Positions 24,923 to 32,985 are shown, counted from the stretch's first letter. The stretch is 39,012 bases of DNA from Phycisphaerales bacterium (GCA_009692045.1 SIAA01000018.1:1-39012), one strand, 5' to 3'. The notes: a model not told the origin generated them from the sequence alone. A program made the numbers and translations.

Positions 24923-24994
24923 GCCACCTTAGCTCAGCGGTAGAGCGGTGCTTTCGTAAAGCACAGGTCGTGGGTTCGATTCCCATAGGTGGCT
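24923..24994 (+). tRNA. tRNA-Thr (anticodon CGT)
   Basis: A 72-nt cloverleaf: acceptor GCCACCT/AGGTGGC, U8-A9, D arm GCTC...GAGC, anticodon stem GTGCT/AGCAC with loop TTCGTAA (anticodon CGT, 24955-24957), T arm GTGGG-TTCGATT-CCCAT and discriminator T. CCA is not encoded. It reads ACG codons. The membrane protein gene starts 37 bp downstream on the same strand and may share the transcript. Confidence 0.97.
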
Positions 24995-25031
24995 TCCCTT
25001 CGCCGTATGAATCGAAGGCACCCGCACCGCT

Positions 25032-26414
25032 ATGGAAACCGCACTTGGAGCCTTATCACTTGGATTAGCAGCAGTTTTGCTGGTAGGGGGGTTATTCCGA
25101 CCCGGCTGGGCTTTCGCCGCCATCATGCTTCTCTTTCCGCTGGAGCAGGTCATCCAGACCTTTCTCCCGTTCTTTGTCTCCTACGGCCAATTCCTAAACT
25201 ATGCCGTGGGGATTACCGCTGTCTCCTCCCTGATCACCGCTGCGATGCGCGGGCGCCCGGTGATCCGTGGGTATTTGAACATTCCGGCGCTGGGGGCGAT
25301 TCTGCTATATGCCCTTGCCTGCACCTCGCTGATGTGGAGCCCGCAGTTGTATCCCGTGAAGGAGGTGCTGTTGTTCAACATGCCTCCGGTCATTCTGGCC
25401 ATCGTGTTCTCGCCGATGATCCTCAACAAGCTCGATGATGTCAGAGATTTCTGCCGGGCGTTCCTTTTCATCGGGACGATCATGGCAATCCTGGTGATGG
25501 TCAATCCCAATCGCCTCAATGTGTGGGGCCGGTTGAAGTTGGATCTGGGAGGTGTGGAGTCGAATCCGCTCGCGCTCAGCGATCTGGGCGGATCGCTGAT
25601 CATCATGGGAGCGTTCCTCTACCCCAAGGGAACGGCCTCGGTGATGTTCTGGGGCTTCGTGCGCGGCAGCGCCATTTTCTTCGGCAGCGCTCTCCTCTTC
25701 GCCAGCAGTTCGCGAGGGCAGGCCATTGCCGCTGGCGTAGTGGTGTTTCTCCTCTGGCCGTTGGCCCGCAGGATCAAGAGCGTCGGAAGCTTTATCGGGA
25801 CGGGTCTTGCCGCAGGATTGTTACTAGGAGTTGCCTCTATCGGACTTCAGGCGTTTCTGCTCTCGGGAACCGAAAAACGCTGGAGCACCGAGCGCATCGG
25901 CAACGATCTGCTTGGTCGGTTGGATGCGGTCGTCAACCTGCTGAGAGCTTTGGCCAAGAGCCCGTCCGGTTGGATCGTCGGGCTGGGTAGCGGCGCCTAT
26001 GAAACCATCGACTCTTCGCTTCCCTATGTGCACAACACACCAGTTGAGTGCCTAGGCGAGTTGGGAATAGTGGGATTCACGCTCTACGTGGCAGTGTTCA
26101 TAGGCGGCTGGTACGCGCTCTACCGCTATTGGAATATGTGGAAAATCGACCCCGCTACTCGTTGGGTGGCAGCGCTGTTAGTAGCAATGGCCGGGTACTT
26201 CTTCATCATCTCCCTCAAGCAAGGTCACTTGTGGGGCGACTACAAGTTCCTTATGTTCTGCATCCTCGGGGCGCGGCTTGCCATCATTGACGCTCCAGAT
26301 GAGGAGTACCTCGAGGCGCTGGAGTCGGAAGCAACTGAAAACGAGGATGCATCGTTCGACCAGGATTCCCTCGATTCGCCTGAAGCTGGCGAGCATTTGA
26401 AGGCTCGCTCATGA
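25032..26414 (+). CDS. O-antigen ligase/polymerase-like membrane protein
   Basis: A 460-aa polytopic inner-membrane protein with about 10-12 hydrophobic segments. The Wzy_C/O-antigen ligase hallmarks are SSSRGQAIAAGVVVFLL, a large periplasmic loop containing ERIGNDLLGRLDAVVNLLRA, and GLGSGAYETIDSSLPYVHNTPVECLGELGIVGF, where the H-N-x-x-V-E-C-L-G-E-L-G pattern is characteristic. Such proteins join or polymerise lipid-linked glycans. The donor and acceptor cannot be told from sequence. The C-terminal 40 residues are acidic and cytoplasmic-like. There is no good SD. The stop overlaps the next gene as ATGA, so the lipoprotein is translationally coupled. Confidence 0.8.
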   Translation: METALGALSLGLAAVLLVGGLFRPGWAFAAIMLLFPLEQVIQTFLPFFVSYGQFLNYAVGITAVSSLITAAMRGRPVIRGYLNIPALGAILLYALACTSLMWSPQLYPVKEVLLFNMPPVILAIVFSPMILNKLDDVRDFCRAFLFIGTIMAILVMVNPNRLNVWGRLKLDLGGVESNPLALSDLGGSLIIMGAFLYPKGTASVMFWGFVRGSAIFFGSALLFASSSRGQAIAAGVVVFLLWPLARRIKSVGSFIGTGLAAGLLLGVASIGLQAFLLSGTEKRWSTERIGNDLLGRLDAVVNLLRALAKSPSGWIVGLGSGAYETIDSSLPYVHNTPVECLGELGIVGFTLYVAVFIGGWYALYRYWNMWKIDPATRWVAALLVAMAGYFFIISLKQGHLWGDYKFLMFCILGARLAIIDAPDEEYLEALESEATENEDASFDQDSLDSPEAGEHLKARS

Positions 26415-26890
26415 ATCTGCTGCTGTCCTCGTTCGCTGCCCTTGCCATCCTCGCCGCGTGCGATGGTGCGCAACAGGGCGAAAGTTCACTCGACCAGACC
26501 AGCAGGGTTGCTCCGCCGCTTCGCTGCCCCATCAGTGGCGCGCCGGTGAGTGACGAGAAGTTCGTGGCATACTTTCAGGTTTATCCGGTGTACTGCGCCA
26601 GTGCCGTTGATGCGGCCGAGTTTGGGGCGCTGCCTCTGGGAAAGCGAGCCGAGGCGGCGAAGGCGCAGGTGTTGCCGCAAAAGGGAATCTCCAATCTGAC
26701 ATGTCCTCTGACGGGTCAGCCCCTCACAGCGGTTGCCATGCCCATTACCTATCAGAGTGAAGTGATCGGCTTTGCTTCAACGGCCGATGCCAATCAGTTT
26801 CTCTCGCTCAAACCTGACCAGCAGGAACAGCTCGTCTCAAGATGGCGAACCAGCGAGCGGGCGGCGCTGACGGTCTCTGAACCCAAGTAA
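26411..26890 (+). CDS. Lipoprotein with two YHS/TRASH-like Cys repeats
   Basis: A 159-aa exported protein with lipobox LAAC (lipidated Cys17). The mature part is a tandem repeat of about 48 residues. Unit 1 is CPISGAPV ... VYPVYCASAVDAAEFGALP and unit 2 is CPLTGQPL ... EVIGFASTADANQFLSLKP. The C-P-x-[ST]-G-x-P start and the following aromatic/Cys-Ala-Ser/x-x-F pattern recall YHS or TRASH metal-binding modules. Unit 1 keeps the second Cys (YCAS) while unit 2 has lost it (GFAS). Metal binding is therefore possible only in unit 1 (inference). It overlaps the O-antigen ligase-like gene by 4 bp and is convergent with the DegT-like gene 3 bp away. Confidence 0.6.
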   Translation: MNLLLSSFAALAILAACDGAQQGESSLDQTSRVAPPLRCPISGAPVSDEKFVAYFQVYPVYCASAVDAAEFGALPLGKRAEAAKAQVLPQKGISNLTCPLTGQPLTAVAMPITYQSEVIGFASTADANQFLSLKPDQQEQLVSRWRTSERAALTVSEPK

Positions 26891-26893
26891 GTT

Positions 26894-28060
26894 TCAGACG
26901 CGGGTGGCGGTGGTGCGCGAGAGCACGACTTCGAGGCTGTGGCAGACATGCTCGATGTCAACTTCGGTCATGCTGGTGTAAATGGGAAGCGTGATGGTGC
27001 GCTGCGAAACACTCTCGGCGACTGGGCAGGAGCCCACTAAGGTGTTGAGTTTCCGTCGTACCTCGGGCAGGAGATGGGTTGGCACATAGTGATTGGCAGC
27101 TCCCACATCGTGGCGGTGCAGTCCATCGACCACTCCATCGCGATCCTCCTCGGAGAACCTATCACTGAGCCGAACCCAGAACATGGACCAAGAAACTCGA
27201 GCAGCTGGGTCCATCGTGGGAAGAGTCAGATCGTGGCAGCCCGCCAAACGCCGCATGTAGAGGTCGGCCAGTGCCTGACGCTTCTCCACGATCTCCTCCA
27301 GCCTCAACAACTGCGAGGCTCCGATGGCGGCACAAACCTCGGGGATACGGGCGTCATAGCCGGTGAAACTGAAGGACATCAGCATGCCCAGGTCGGCGGT
27401 CTGATCGGGATAACTGCGCCGGTCGGTGCGACCCTGATTCCGTAGGGCACGGCAGATGCCGGCAAGATGATCATCATGAGTGACGAGCGCGCCACCCTCG
27501 CCGCAGCAGATGGGGCGACTCGCGGAGAACCCGAATGCTGCCAGCCGGCCGAAGCGGCCGACTCGATCAGCTCCCAGCCGAGAACCCAGCCCCTCGCTGG
27601 CATGCTCGATAGTGAGGATCTCGTGTCTGTCAGCGACGGCGATGACCTCGGCCATGCCGCTGGGATTCCCAAAGACCGGAACCGCGAGAATCGCGCGCGT
27701 CCTAGGCGTGATGAGTGACTCAACGCTCGATGCCGATGCGTTCAGGGTCCGCAGGTCGCAGTCGGCGAACACCGGAGTCGCACCCACATGAAGCACGGAG
27801 TGAACATTGGCAGCGAAGGAGAAGGAGGGGATGATTACCTCGTGCCCTGGCCCGACATTGAGAGCGCGCATGGCGATCTCGAGCGCGGTGGCGCCGCTGG
27901 AAACGGCGACGGCGTGCGGCCGCTGGGTGGCACGGGCTATCAGTTGCTCAAATGCGAGCGTGGCTTGCCCCATGCTCAAGCGGCCACCGCGAAGCGATCG
28001 GATCGCGGCTTGGATATCTGATTCGTCCAGATCGGGTTTGCTGAGAGGAATGATGGGCAT
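26894..28060 (-). CDS. DegT/DnrJ/EryC1/StrS-family protein lacking the PLP lysine
   Basis: A 388-aa full-length homologue of sugar aminotransferases. It begins IPLSKPDLDESDI and contains VSSGATALEIAMRALNVGPG, IIPSFSFAANVHSVLHVGATPVFAD and a normal C-terminal half. In the family the pyridine-nitrogen Asp lies in an IEDA motif and the Schiff-base Lys in x-K-x-x-x-x-G-E-G-G. Here these read IEHASEGLGS (His153, codon CAT) and SASRPICCGEGG (Arg182, codon CGC). Normal aminotransfer is therefore unlikely. It could be a PLP- or PMP-using enzyme of another type, a regulator, or a decaying copy, but the intact frame argues against decay. The ATG at 28060 gives the conserved N-terminus. It lies 56 bp after the secreted HEAT-repeat gene on the same strand. 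Confidence 0.85.
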   Translation of the reverse strand: MPIIPLSKPDLDESDIQAAIRSLRGGRLSMGQATLAFEQLIARATQRPHAVAVSSGATALEIAMRALNVGPGHEVIIPSFSFAANVHSVLHVGATPVFADCDLRTLNASASSVESLITPRTRAILAVPVFGNPSGMAEVIAVADRHEILTIEHASEGLGSRLGADRVGRFGRLAAFGFSASRPICCGEGGALVTHDDHLAGICRALRNQGRTDRRSYPDQTADLGMLMSFSFTGYDARIPEVCAAIGASQLLRLEEIVEKRQALADLYMRRLAGCHDLTLPTMDPAARVSWSMFWVRLSDRFSEEDRDGVVDGLHRHDVGAANHYVPTHLLPEVRRKLNTLVGSCPVAESVSQRTITLPIYTSMTEVDIEHVCHSLEVVLSRTTATRV

Positions 28061-28116
28061 GGCCAGAACTGGTGCGGTGCAGCGTGGAAATCCTGCGCTA
28101 CGGAGGAGGTCGCCCC

Positions 28117-29595
28117 TCAGGGTCTGCTCGCGGCCATTGCCTGAGCGAGTCGGCCGGAGTGGCGGAGGAACAACCACGCCGCCTGAATGCGAAGGGAGGG
28201 ATCAAGGTCACCGCCACCGGAAGCGACTCGCCCCAATTCAGCCAACTGGGTGGGTGTCAACTCGGTGCGGCTGCGGGCGATGGACAACAGTGCAAGTGCT
28301 TCACCGCGTCGGCTGAGCGAGCCTTTCACCGACTCGCAGAGTGCCGCACCCTTTTCTGATGATCTGTTGTTCAATCCGAGCAGAAGCAGTTCTTGTTCCA
28401 CCGGCTCGCGGGAGTTGCGAATGGCCTGCTCGACGAAGGAGGGATCCTCGTCCGCAAGTTGGGCGGCTTCGACCAGATAGGCACGCAGCATGGTGGCTGG
28501 GGCAGAATCGGATTGAACCTCTTCAATGACTGCTCGCTCTACCGCCGCTCGGTTCGTGGCGGGAAGTTGCTGGGCGATTCGCAGCGCCCACTCAGTCGCC
28601 TGTCGATTATGAGTGCGGACTAGATCAGCAAGAGCCTTTGCTGAGGCAGCCGGATCAGAGCCAGAACACGCGGTGATGGCATCGGCAATCGCCTCAACGA
28701 GAGGCTCCCCGTTGCGGAGCACATCAGCAGTGCCTGGTGGCAATCCTTCCGCGTGTCCCAATAGCTGCAATGCGGCGCGCACCAAATGAGTCTGACCGCG
28801 CTCGCGTTCCACGAATCGGCGCCACGGCCCCAGCCCGCGGTCGCGATCAAGAGCCAGCGCCGTGCCGTTGACCACGGCGACTGTCACGGGAGTAAGTGTG
28901 GTGTCAGAGGCGAGCTCCAGCAGAGGTGAAACGGCCCGCTTCATCTTGTAGGTGAGGGCCGCCTTGGCCAGCTCCTGCAGCACGGTATTGCGGCGAGTGG
29001 CGCTCAACTTGGAGAACCCCGCGGCGAATGCATCCCATGCCGCACGGTGATCGTGTGCCAGCAATTCCAATGAAGCCATGCCTCTGACTTCATCCGTCAC
29101 ATCGGCTCGCGTCGAGATGGCTTTAATGGGCGTGTAATCCCACTCTTCTCCCAGGAAATCGAGCTCGGCAACGAGAACGATTCGATCGATGTCGGTCAGA
29201 TCGCTCCACCCCAACATCTGCTGGATGCTGGCGGGCTTGACCAAGCCGAGAGAGATCGCTCCGCGAATAGCGGCTGACCTGTCCTCGGCGGATCCGAGGC
29301 GGCTCACCAGAAACGGTTCAATGTCCTTGTTCTCGCTGGTCTCAGCGAGGCCCAGAATGCCATCAACGCGCATCGACCAATCACCCGACTGAGCCAGCGA
29401 CTCAAAGAGTGGTCGCATCTTGGGATCCTGCAGAGCCCGAAGCGAAACCAAGAGTGCGTGCTGATCTCCCGTTGGCCCTGCGGCAGTGGCGCGGCGGATG
29501 GCAGCGGCTGCTTCCTCCGCGGGATCGACACGATCAGACTGTCCAACTGCAGTCGAGACGGAGACCACTACCGCGAGCAGAGCGAGAATGCGCAT
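28117..29595 (-). CDS. Secreted HEAT-like repeat protein
   Basis: A 492-aa protein with a signal peptide (MRILALLAVVVSVSTAVGQ, cleaved near residue 19) followed entirely by short amphipathic helix pairs (for example MRVDGILGLAETSE, RSAAIRGAISLGLV, VRGMASLELLAHDHRAAWDAF) typical of HEAT or related alpha-solenoid repeats used for protein binding. No catalytic motif is seen. The ATG at 29595 is chosen over one 9 codons upstream because it begins the signal peptide and has TACACT 8 nt upstream. It starts 31 bp after the dnaA stop on the same strand but seems to have its own promoter. Function unknown. Confidence 0.7.
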   Translation of the reverse strand: MRILALLAVVVSVSTAVGQSDRVDPAEEAAAAIRRATAAGPTGDQHALLVSLRALQDPKMRPLFESLAQSGDWSMRVDGILGLAETSENKDIEPFLVSRLGSAEDRSAAIRGAISLGLVKPASIQQMLGWSDLTDIDRIVLVAELDFLGEEWDYTPIKAISTRADVTDEVRGMASLELLAHDHRAAWDAFAAGFSKLSATRRNTVLQELAKAALTYKMKRAVSPLLELASDTTLTPVTVAVVNGTALALDRDRGLGPWRRFVERERGQTHLVRAALQLLGHAEGLPPGTADVLRNGEPLVEAIADAITACSGSDPAASAKALADLVRTHNRQATEWALRIAQQLPATNRAAVERAVIEEVQSDSAPATMLRAYLVEAAQLADEDPSFVEQAIRNSREPVEQELLLLGLNNRSSEKGAALCESVKGSLSRRGEALALLSIARSRTELTPTQLAELGRVASGGGDLDPSLRIQAAWLFLRHSGRLAQAMAASRP

Positions 29596-29603
29596 CTGCC
29601 GAG

Positions 29604-29609
29604 AGTGTA
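29604..29609 (-). promoter_or_regulatory. Putative -10 box (TACACT), leaderless start of secreted HEAT-repeat gene
   Basis: TACACT on the minus strand ends 8 nt before the ATG at 29595. The intervening CTCGGCAG has no SD complement. Confidence 0.4.
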
Positions 29610-29626
29610 ACGGCGCGAACACCCCG

Positions 29627-31033
29627 CTAGGTGCGTACCGATCGGGCCTCTCTCACGATTCTCTCCAGAGCGTCCTGAACCCGAGTTGGCTCGCCGGTTG
29701 GACCTAGGAACTCAGCACCGCTCTTGGCCAGAGTCTGGGCTTTGGCTGCGGCAGCGTGGGCGCTGGAGTGCGTCGATTGCCCGAGTTCCCTAGCGATTTC
29801 TGGCCAGGAGAGCGGAGTTGACTCTCGGAGTGCCAGCGCCGCGAGGCTGCGCGCGAGTGAGACTCGTCTCTGCCGTGATCGGCTCAGAAGTAGCTCGTTG
29901 GTTACGCCGACGATGGCACAGGTAGCTTTGATCAGAGCGCCGGCACGCAGGGGGAGTTGCTTGGCGTTGAGAAGACCGGCTGCTCGGAGTACGAGTTGGG
30001 GTCCGCACTCCCCAGTCGCACGATCAACCAATCGCTCGGCGGCCATGCGGGAGACGAGTCCCTCTATCTCCCGCACACTTGTAATGGGGACTTGCCCAGC
30101 GGCAGCGATTGCCGCGGTTGAGAGTGCTAGCCCTCGGGCGAGGGCGAATCGTTGGATGAGCAAGAGGCGTGTGGCCGAGTCCGGATACTCAAGGGAGACG
30201 ACTAGCCCTGATGAGAACCGGCTGGAGAGCGATTCGGCGAAAGCCTTGATTGCCCGCGGCGGGGCATCGCTGGCGCTTACGACCCGAACTCCTGACTGCA
30301 GGCAGGCATCCAGAGTGAGGAGCAGTTCCGTTTGCGTGCCGGGCTTGCCGCTGAGGAAGTGAATGTCATCAATCACCAGGAGGTCAACTCGCCGCACTCG
30401 GGCGCGCAGCGAGTCGAGTGAGCCGGTGCGCACAGCGGACACATACTCATTGAGAAACATTTCTGCGCTGGAGTAACGCACCTTCGCCGTAGGGTGAAGG
30501 CGCCGATAGCGCTGACAGATTCCCTGCAGCAGGTGGGTCTTGCCCACGCCGCAGCCACCGTGAAAAAACAGGATGGGGCTGGCTTCTTCGGGGTGCTCCG
30601 CCAGCTGGCAAGCGGCGGCGAAGGCCAGTTTGCTGCCTGGACCGACAACGAAGTGATCCAGCGACTTCCACCTGGGCATGAAGGCACGCCGCAGTGGGGG
30701 TGGCTGGGGCCGGTCGCTGGGATCTGGCAGGGGTAGAGTCACACCACAAGATTCGTTCTGGGTCTCAAACACCACGCTCGCACCCGCACAGATTGCACTG
30801 GCAGCAATGCGCTCAAGACTCTCGCGGAAGTGTCGTTCAATCCAGTTGGTTCGGAACTTCCCATCCGCTCGCACCAGCAGGCGCGCGCCATCGGTTTCGA
30901 TTTCGGTTGAGCCTCCGAACCACATCGCGAAGCGCTGCGCGCCGATCTCTTGCGCGAGCGCCTCGCGTATGCGAGTCGAACCCTGGCGTGCTGATCGAGC
31001 AGAGTGCGATTCCGTGCCTAAGCATCCGTGCAA
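29627..31033 (-). CDS. dnaA: Chromosomal replication initiator protein DnaA, divergent domain IV
   Basis: A 468-aa AAA+ initiator. Domain I is about 15-90 (REALAQEIGAQRFAMWFGG). Domain III starts near 115 with DHFVVGPGSKLAFAAA, Walker A GGCGVGKTHLLQ (159-170), Walker B LLVIDDIHFL (218-227) and the arginine-finger region LSSRF (269-273). Domain IV (about 365-435) keeps the helical pattern, but the DnaA-box recognition signature, normally GGRDHTTV, reads GQSTHSSA (418-425) with only His retained of the D-H-T contacts. The start codon is TTG at 31033, with AAAGG 8 nt upstream and no ATG or GTG near it. dnaN, recF and gyrB are not adjacent. The next best reading, an Hda/DnaA-like regulator, is less likely because domains I and IV are present. 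Confidence 0.88.
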   Translation of the reverse strand: MHGCLGTESHSARSARQGSTRIREALAQEIGAQRFAMWFGGSTEIETDGARLLVRADGKFRTNWIERHFRESLERIAASAICAGASVVFETQNESCGVTLPLPDPSDRPQPPPLRRAFMPRWKSLDHFVVGPGSKLAFAAACQLAEHPEEASPILFFHGGCGVGKTHLLQGICQRYRRLHPTAKVRYSSAEMFLNEYVSAVRTGSLDSLRARVRRVDLLVIDDIHFLSGKPGTQTELLLTLDACLQSGVRVVSASDAPPRAIKAFAESLSSRFSSGLVVSLEYPDSATRLLLIQRFALARGLALSTAAIAAAGQVPITSVREIEGLVSRMAAERLVDRATGECGPQLVLRAAGLLNAKQLPLRAGALIKATCAIVGVTNELLLSRSRQRRVSLARSLAALALRESTPLSWPEIARELGQSTHSSAHAAAAKAQTLAKSGAEFLGPTGEPTRVQDALERIVREARSVRT

Positions 31034-31312
31034 CGAAGTGACCTTTGCCTGCGCTTTGGGCGCAGTGCCACCGACGCGACTCGCGCGGTGCTATTGCGGT
31101 TCTCCGACCGCGATCAACAGTTCCAAGGTGCAGGATCCGTCCACGCCTGTCAGTGACCCGCGTCACTCACAGCGGCCAGTCCTAGGCCGATGCGCTCCAA
31201 GTTACACGGTCAACGAGCCTACTCAGGTCGCGCAATTGAATCGCTGCATCAACGGGTTCGGAATCCTTGGTCGCAGCGCGGTTTGCGATGGGGAAAAAAC
31301 TTTTCCGCCGCA
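31034..31312. other. 279-bp intergenic region upstream of dnaA
   Basis: No gene is seen. On the minus strand it holds the dnaA leader. Visible elements are the palindrome AGTGACccgcGTCACT (31152-31167), an A/T-rich run GGGGAAAAAACTTTTCC (31290-31306) that can form a short hairpin, and the left arm of a perfect inverted repeat beginning at 31311. No cluster of DnaA boxes is present. The only near match, TCATCCACA on the minus strand (31337-31345), lies just inside the GNAT gene. Confidence 0.4.
31152..31167. repeat. Palindrome AGTGACccgcGTCACT upstream of dnaA
   Basis: Perfect 6-bp arms separated by 4 bp, 119 bp upstream of the dnaA start codon. The form is that of a dimeric regulator operator. 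No T-run follows, so a terminator is unlikely. Confidence 0.4.
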
Positions 31313-31327
31313 TCATGCGTCATGATG
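31311..31327. repeat. Inverted repeat CATCATG-CGT-CATGATG at the 3' end of the GNAT gene
   Basis: A 7-bp perfect inverted repeat with a 3-nt loop spans the stop codon of the GNAT gene (31313-31315). On the minus strand it is followed by GGAAAAGTTTTTTCC, so hairpin plus T-run could act as a terminator between the GNAT gene and dnaA. Confidence 0.45.
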
Positions 31328-32272
31328 TGATTGACTTGTGGATGAAGGAAAGTCGAAGGAGTAAATGAACGCAGCCTTGCGAAAAACCCTGCGAAAACCA
31401 CCAGTTTCATACATATGCAGTGCCGGCGGATTCACCTCGTCGCAGGCCAACACAATCGAGTTCGACCCTGTCGTTGAACTCTCACGCAGTGCTTGGTTCA
31501 GGAGCAACTTCCCTAGGCCGCGACCGCGAGCGAATGGCAGCAGTCCGAGATAGATGAGTTCCACGACCTCGGCGGCAGGGTTGTTGGAGACGAGAGACAG
31601 TCCGGCCGCGACCCCATCCAAGTAGAGAATCGTCCACAGCTTCGGATCGTATTGACCTACTGATTGGTATCCATCGAGAATGTCTGCCGGTTGCCTTAGC
31701 CCCACCAGTTGTGGGCAATCGCGGGTTCCCTCGAATGTCCCCACAATGAGTTGTTCGAGCATGGGTCGACCGACCGACACACAGGTGGAAAGTGTGGAGT
31801 TCACGGGCCACGCTACCGGGGCTAGCGAACCCGGGGCGGGATTGGACCTCTCCATACCTGCCAACACCGCCAGATTCTGCATGCAGGAAGAGTTGAGAGC
31901 AGCGAGAGCGAGCCCGCCCGTGGTGTCGGCAAGTGACTGTGCCAGGGAGATCCCGGCTCCGCGGGAGCCCTCGACGCAGGCATCAATGAGAGCCGGCATG
32001 TGGGCGGCGTAGGGCGCTTCGGCATTGGCGTGAAGGTTGCCGAGTCGACCAGGGTGGCGAACCATTGCGGCAGCGGCTATGACTCTGCCGGCGGTGTCCT
32101 CGCTCACGAAGATCAAATCAAGTGATGGGTCACTCCGGCGAGCGTGTTCCCTGAAGGCCTTGGCTCGCGAGTTCGAACCGTTGGTGATGAGCAAGACTGC
32201 TTCTTCAAGCCGTTCGGGGGCCGCCCGCGGCTTCATCGGTTCCCCCATTGCAGTTGATTCGTTTGCAGCCAT
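31313..32272 (-). CDS. GNAT-family N-acetyltransferase
   Basis: A 319-aa protein whose C-terminal half is a clear GNAT domain: beta4 VVELIYLGLLPFARGRGLGKLLLNQAL contains the acetyl-CoA pyrophosphate loop (R-G-R-G-L-G), followed by SIVLACDEVNPPALHMYETGGFRRV, the typical beta5/alpha4 end. The N-terminal half (LITNGSNSRAKAFREHARRSDPSLDLIFVSEDTAGRVIAAAAMV) may be a degenerate second GNAT copy, as in tandem-GNAT proteins. The substrate is unknown. The ATG at 32272 has TAGCCT 9 nt upstream and no SD. The gene is divergent from the secreted hypothetical at 32338 and lies upstream of dnaA on the same strand. Confidence 0.8.
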   Translation of the reverse strand: MAANESTAMGEPMKPRAAPERLEEAVLLITNGSNSRAKAFREHARRSDPSLDLIFVSEDTAGRVIAAAAMVRHPGRLGNLHANAEAPYAAHMPALIDACVEGSRGAGISLAQSLADTTGGLALAALNSSCMQNLAVLAGMERSNPAPGSLAPVAWPVNSTLSTCVSVGRPMLEQLIVGTFEGTRDCPQLVGLRQPADILDGYQSVGQYDPKLWTILYLDGVAAGLSLVSNNPAAEVVELIYLGLLPFARGRGLGKLLLNQALRESSTTGSNSIVLACDEVNPPALHMYETGGFRRVFRKAAFIYSFDFPSSTSQSHHDA

Positions 32273-32281
32273 TACAGCGGG

Positions 32282-32287
32282 AGGCTA
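32282..32287 (-). promoter_or_regulatory. Putative extended -10 (TGC-TAGCCT) before the GNAT gene
   Basis: TAGCCT on the minus strand, preceded by TGC, ends 9 nt before the ATG at 32272. The predicted leader is 0-3 nt. Confidence 0.35.
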
Positions 32288-32321
32288 GCACCGCATGATG
32301 GCACAGCGGAGCCGCGGCGAC

Positions 32322-32327
32322 TACACT
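32322..32327 (+). promoter_or_regulatory. Putative -10 box (TACACT) before the secreted hypothetical gene
   Basis: TACACT ends 10 nt before the ATG at 32338. The sequence between (TCCTCACCCC) has no SD, so a leader of only a few nucleotides is expected. Confidence 0.35.
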
Positions 32328-32337
32328 TCCTCACCCC

Positions 32338-32985
32338 ATGCGTAAGTTGACAACTGCCAGTATCGGTCTGTTTCTGGGCATGCTTGCCTTGGCCAGTTCT
32401 CTGGTGTCCGCAGACGGAGATGGAGTCGGCAAGGTGCGCGCCGCTCCAGGAGCGAGCCAAGACCTGACCATGCAGAGCGGTCCGCTGCGGTTTTTCTTTG
32501 ATGCGGAGGGCGACAATGGGGAAGGCCAGCCTCAGGGGCGAGGGTATTGGTATCTCACATACACCGTGATCAACGGCACTGCCGAAGAACAGATTTGGGC
32601 TCCGCGATTTGATCTCTTTGACGACGATGGTCGCATTTTGCGCTCGGGCCGCGATGTGAGTCGCGAGGTCACCACGGCCATCTTGGAGAAGATCGGGGAT
32701 CCTCTGATGCATGATCAGTTTCAAGTTCTGGGCACGCTCCTGCCGGGTCAAGAGCACGCCCGTAGCGGCCTTGTCGTCTGGGTTGCTGACCCGCTGGAGG
32801 CGACGGAGCTAACGCTCTTTGTTCGGGGGCTCAGTCGGGAAATGGAGCAAACCAGCAACCCGGTCACCGGCGAGAAGGTGGTACTGCACCGAGCGCTGCA
32901 GCGGGAGTATGTGGTCCCCGGGGAACCGAAACTTCGCGGCCCCGAGCCCATGCACTTTGTTGCCGAGAGCTGGATTTTTCGCTGA
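32338..32985 (+). CDS. Secreted hypothetical protein
   Basis: A 215-aa protein with a clear signal peptide (MRKLTTASIGLFLGMLALASSLVSA, cleaved near residue 25) and a single beta-rich domain: GYWYLTYTVINGTAEEQIWAPRFDLFDDDG resembles an immunoglobulin-like strand pair, and LLPGQEHARSGLVVWVADP looks like another. No catalytic residues or lipobox are seen. I associate proteins of this pattern with planctomycetes but cannot assign a function. It is followed 108 bp later by rpmA, which has its own promoter. Confidence 0.65.
   Translation: MRKLTTASIGLFLGMLALASSLVSADGDGVGKVRAAPGASQDLTMQSGPLRFFFDAEGDNGEGQPQGRGYWYLTYTVINGTAEEQIWAPRFDLFDDDGRILRSGRDVSREVTTAILEKIGDPLMHDQFQVLGTLLPGQEHARSGLVVWVADPLEATELTLFVRGLSREMEQTSNPVTGEKVVLHRALQREYVVPGEPKLRGPEPMHFVAESWIFR

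Noticed and set aside
29627-31345. Firm call of the chromosomal origin next to dnaA
   Set aside because: Only one imperfect DnaA box is seen, dnaN and gyrB are absent, and GC skew could not be computed, so only a weak note is given.
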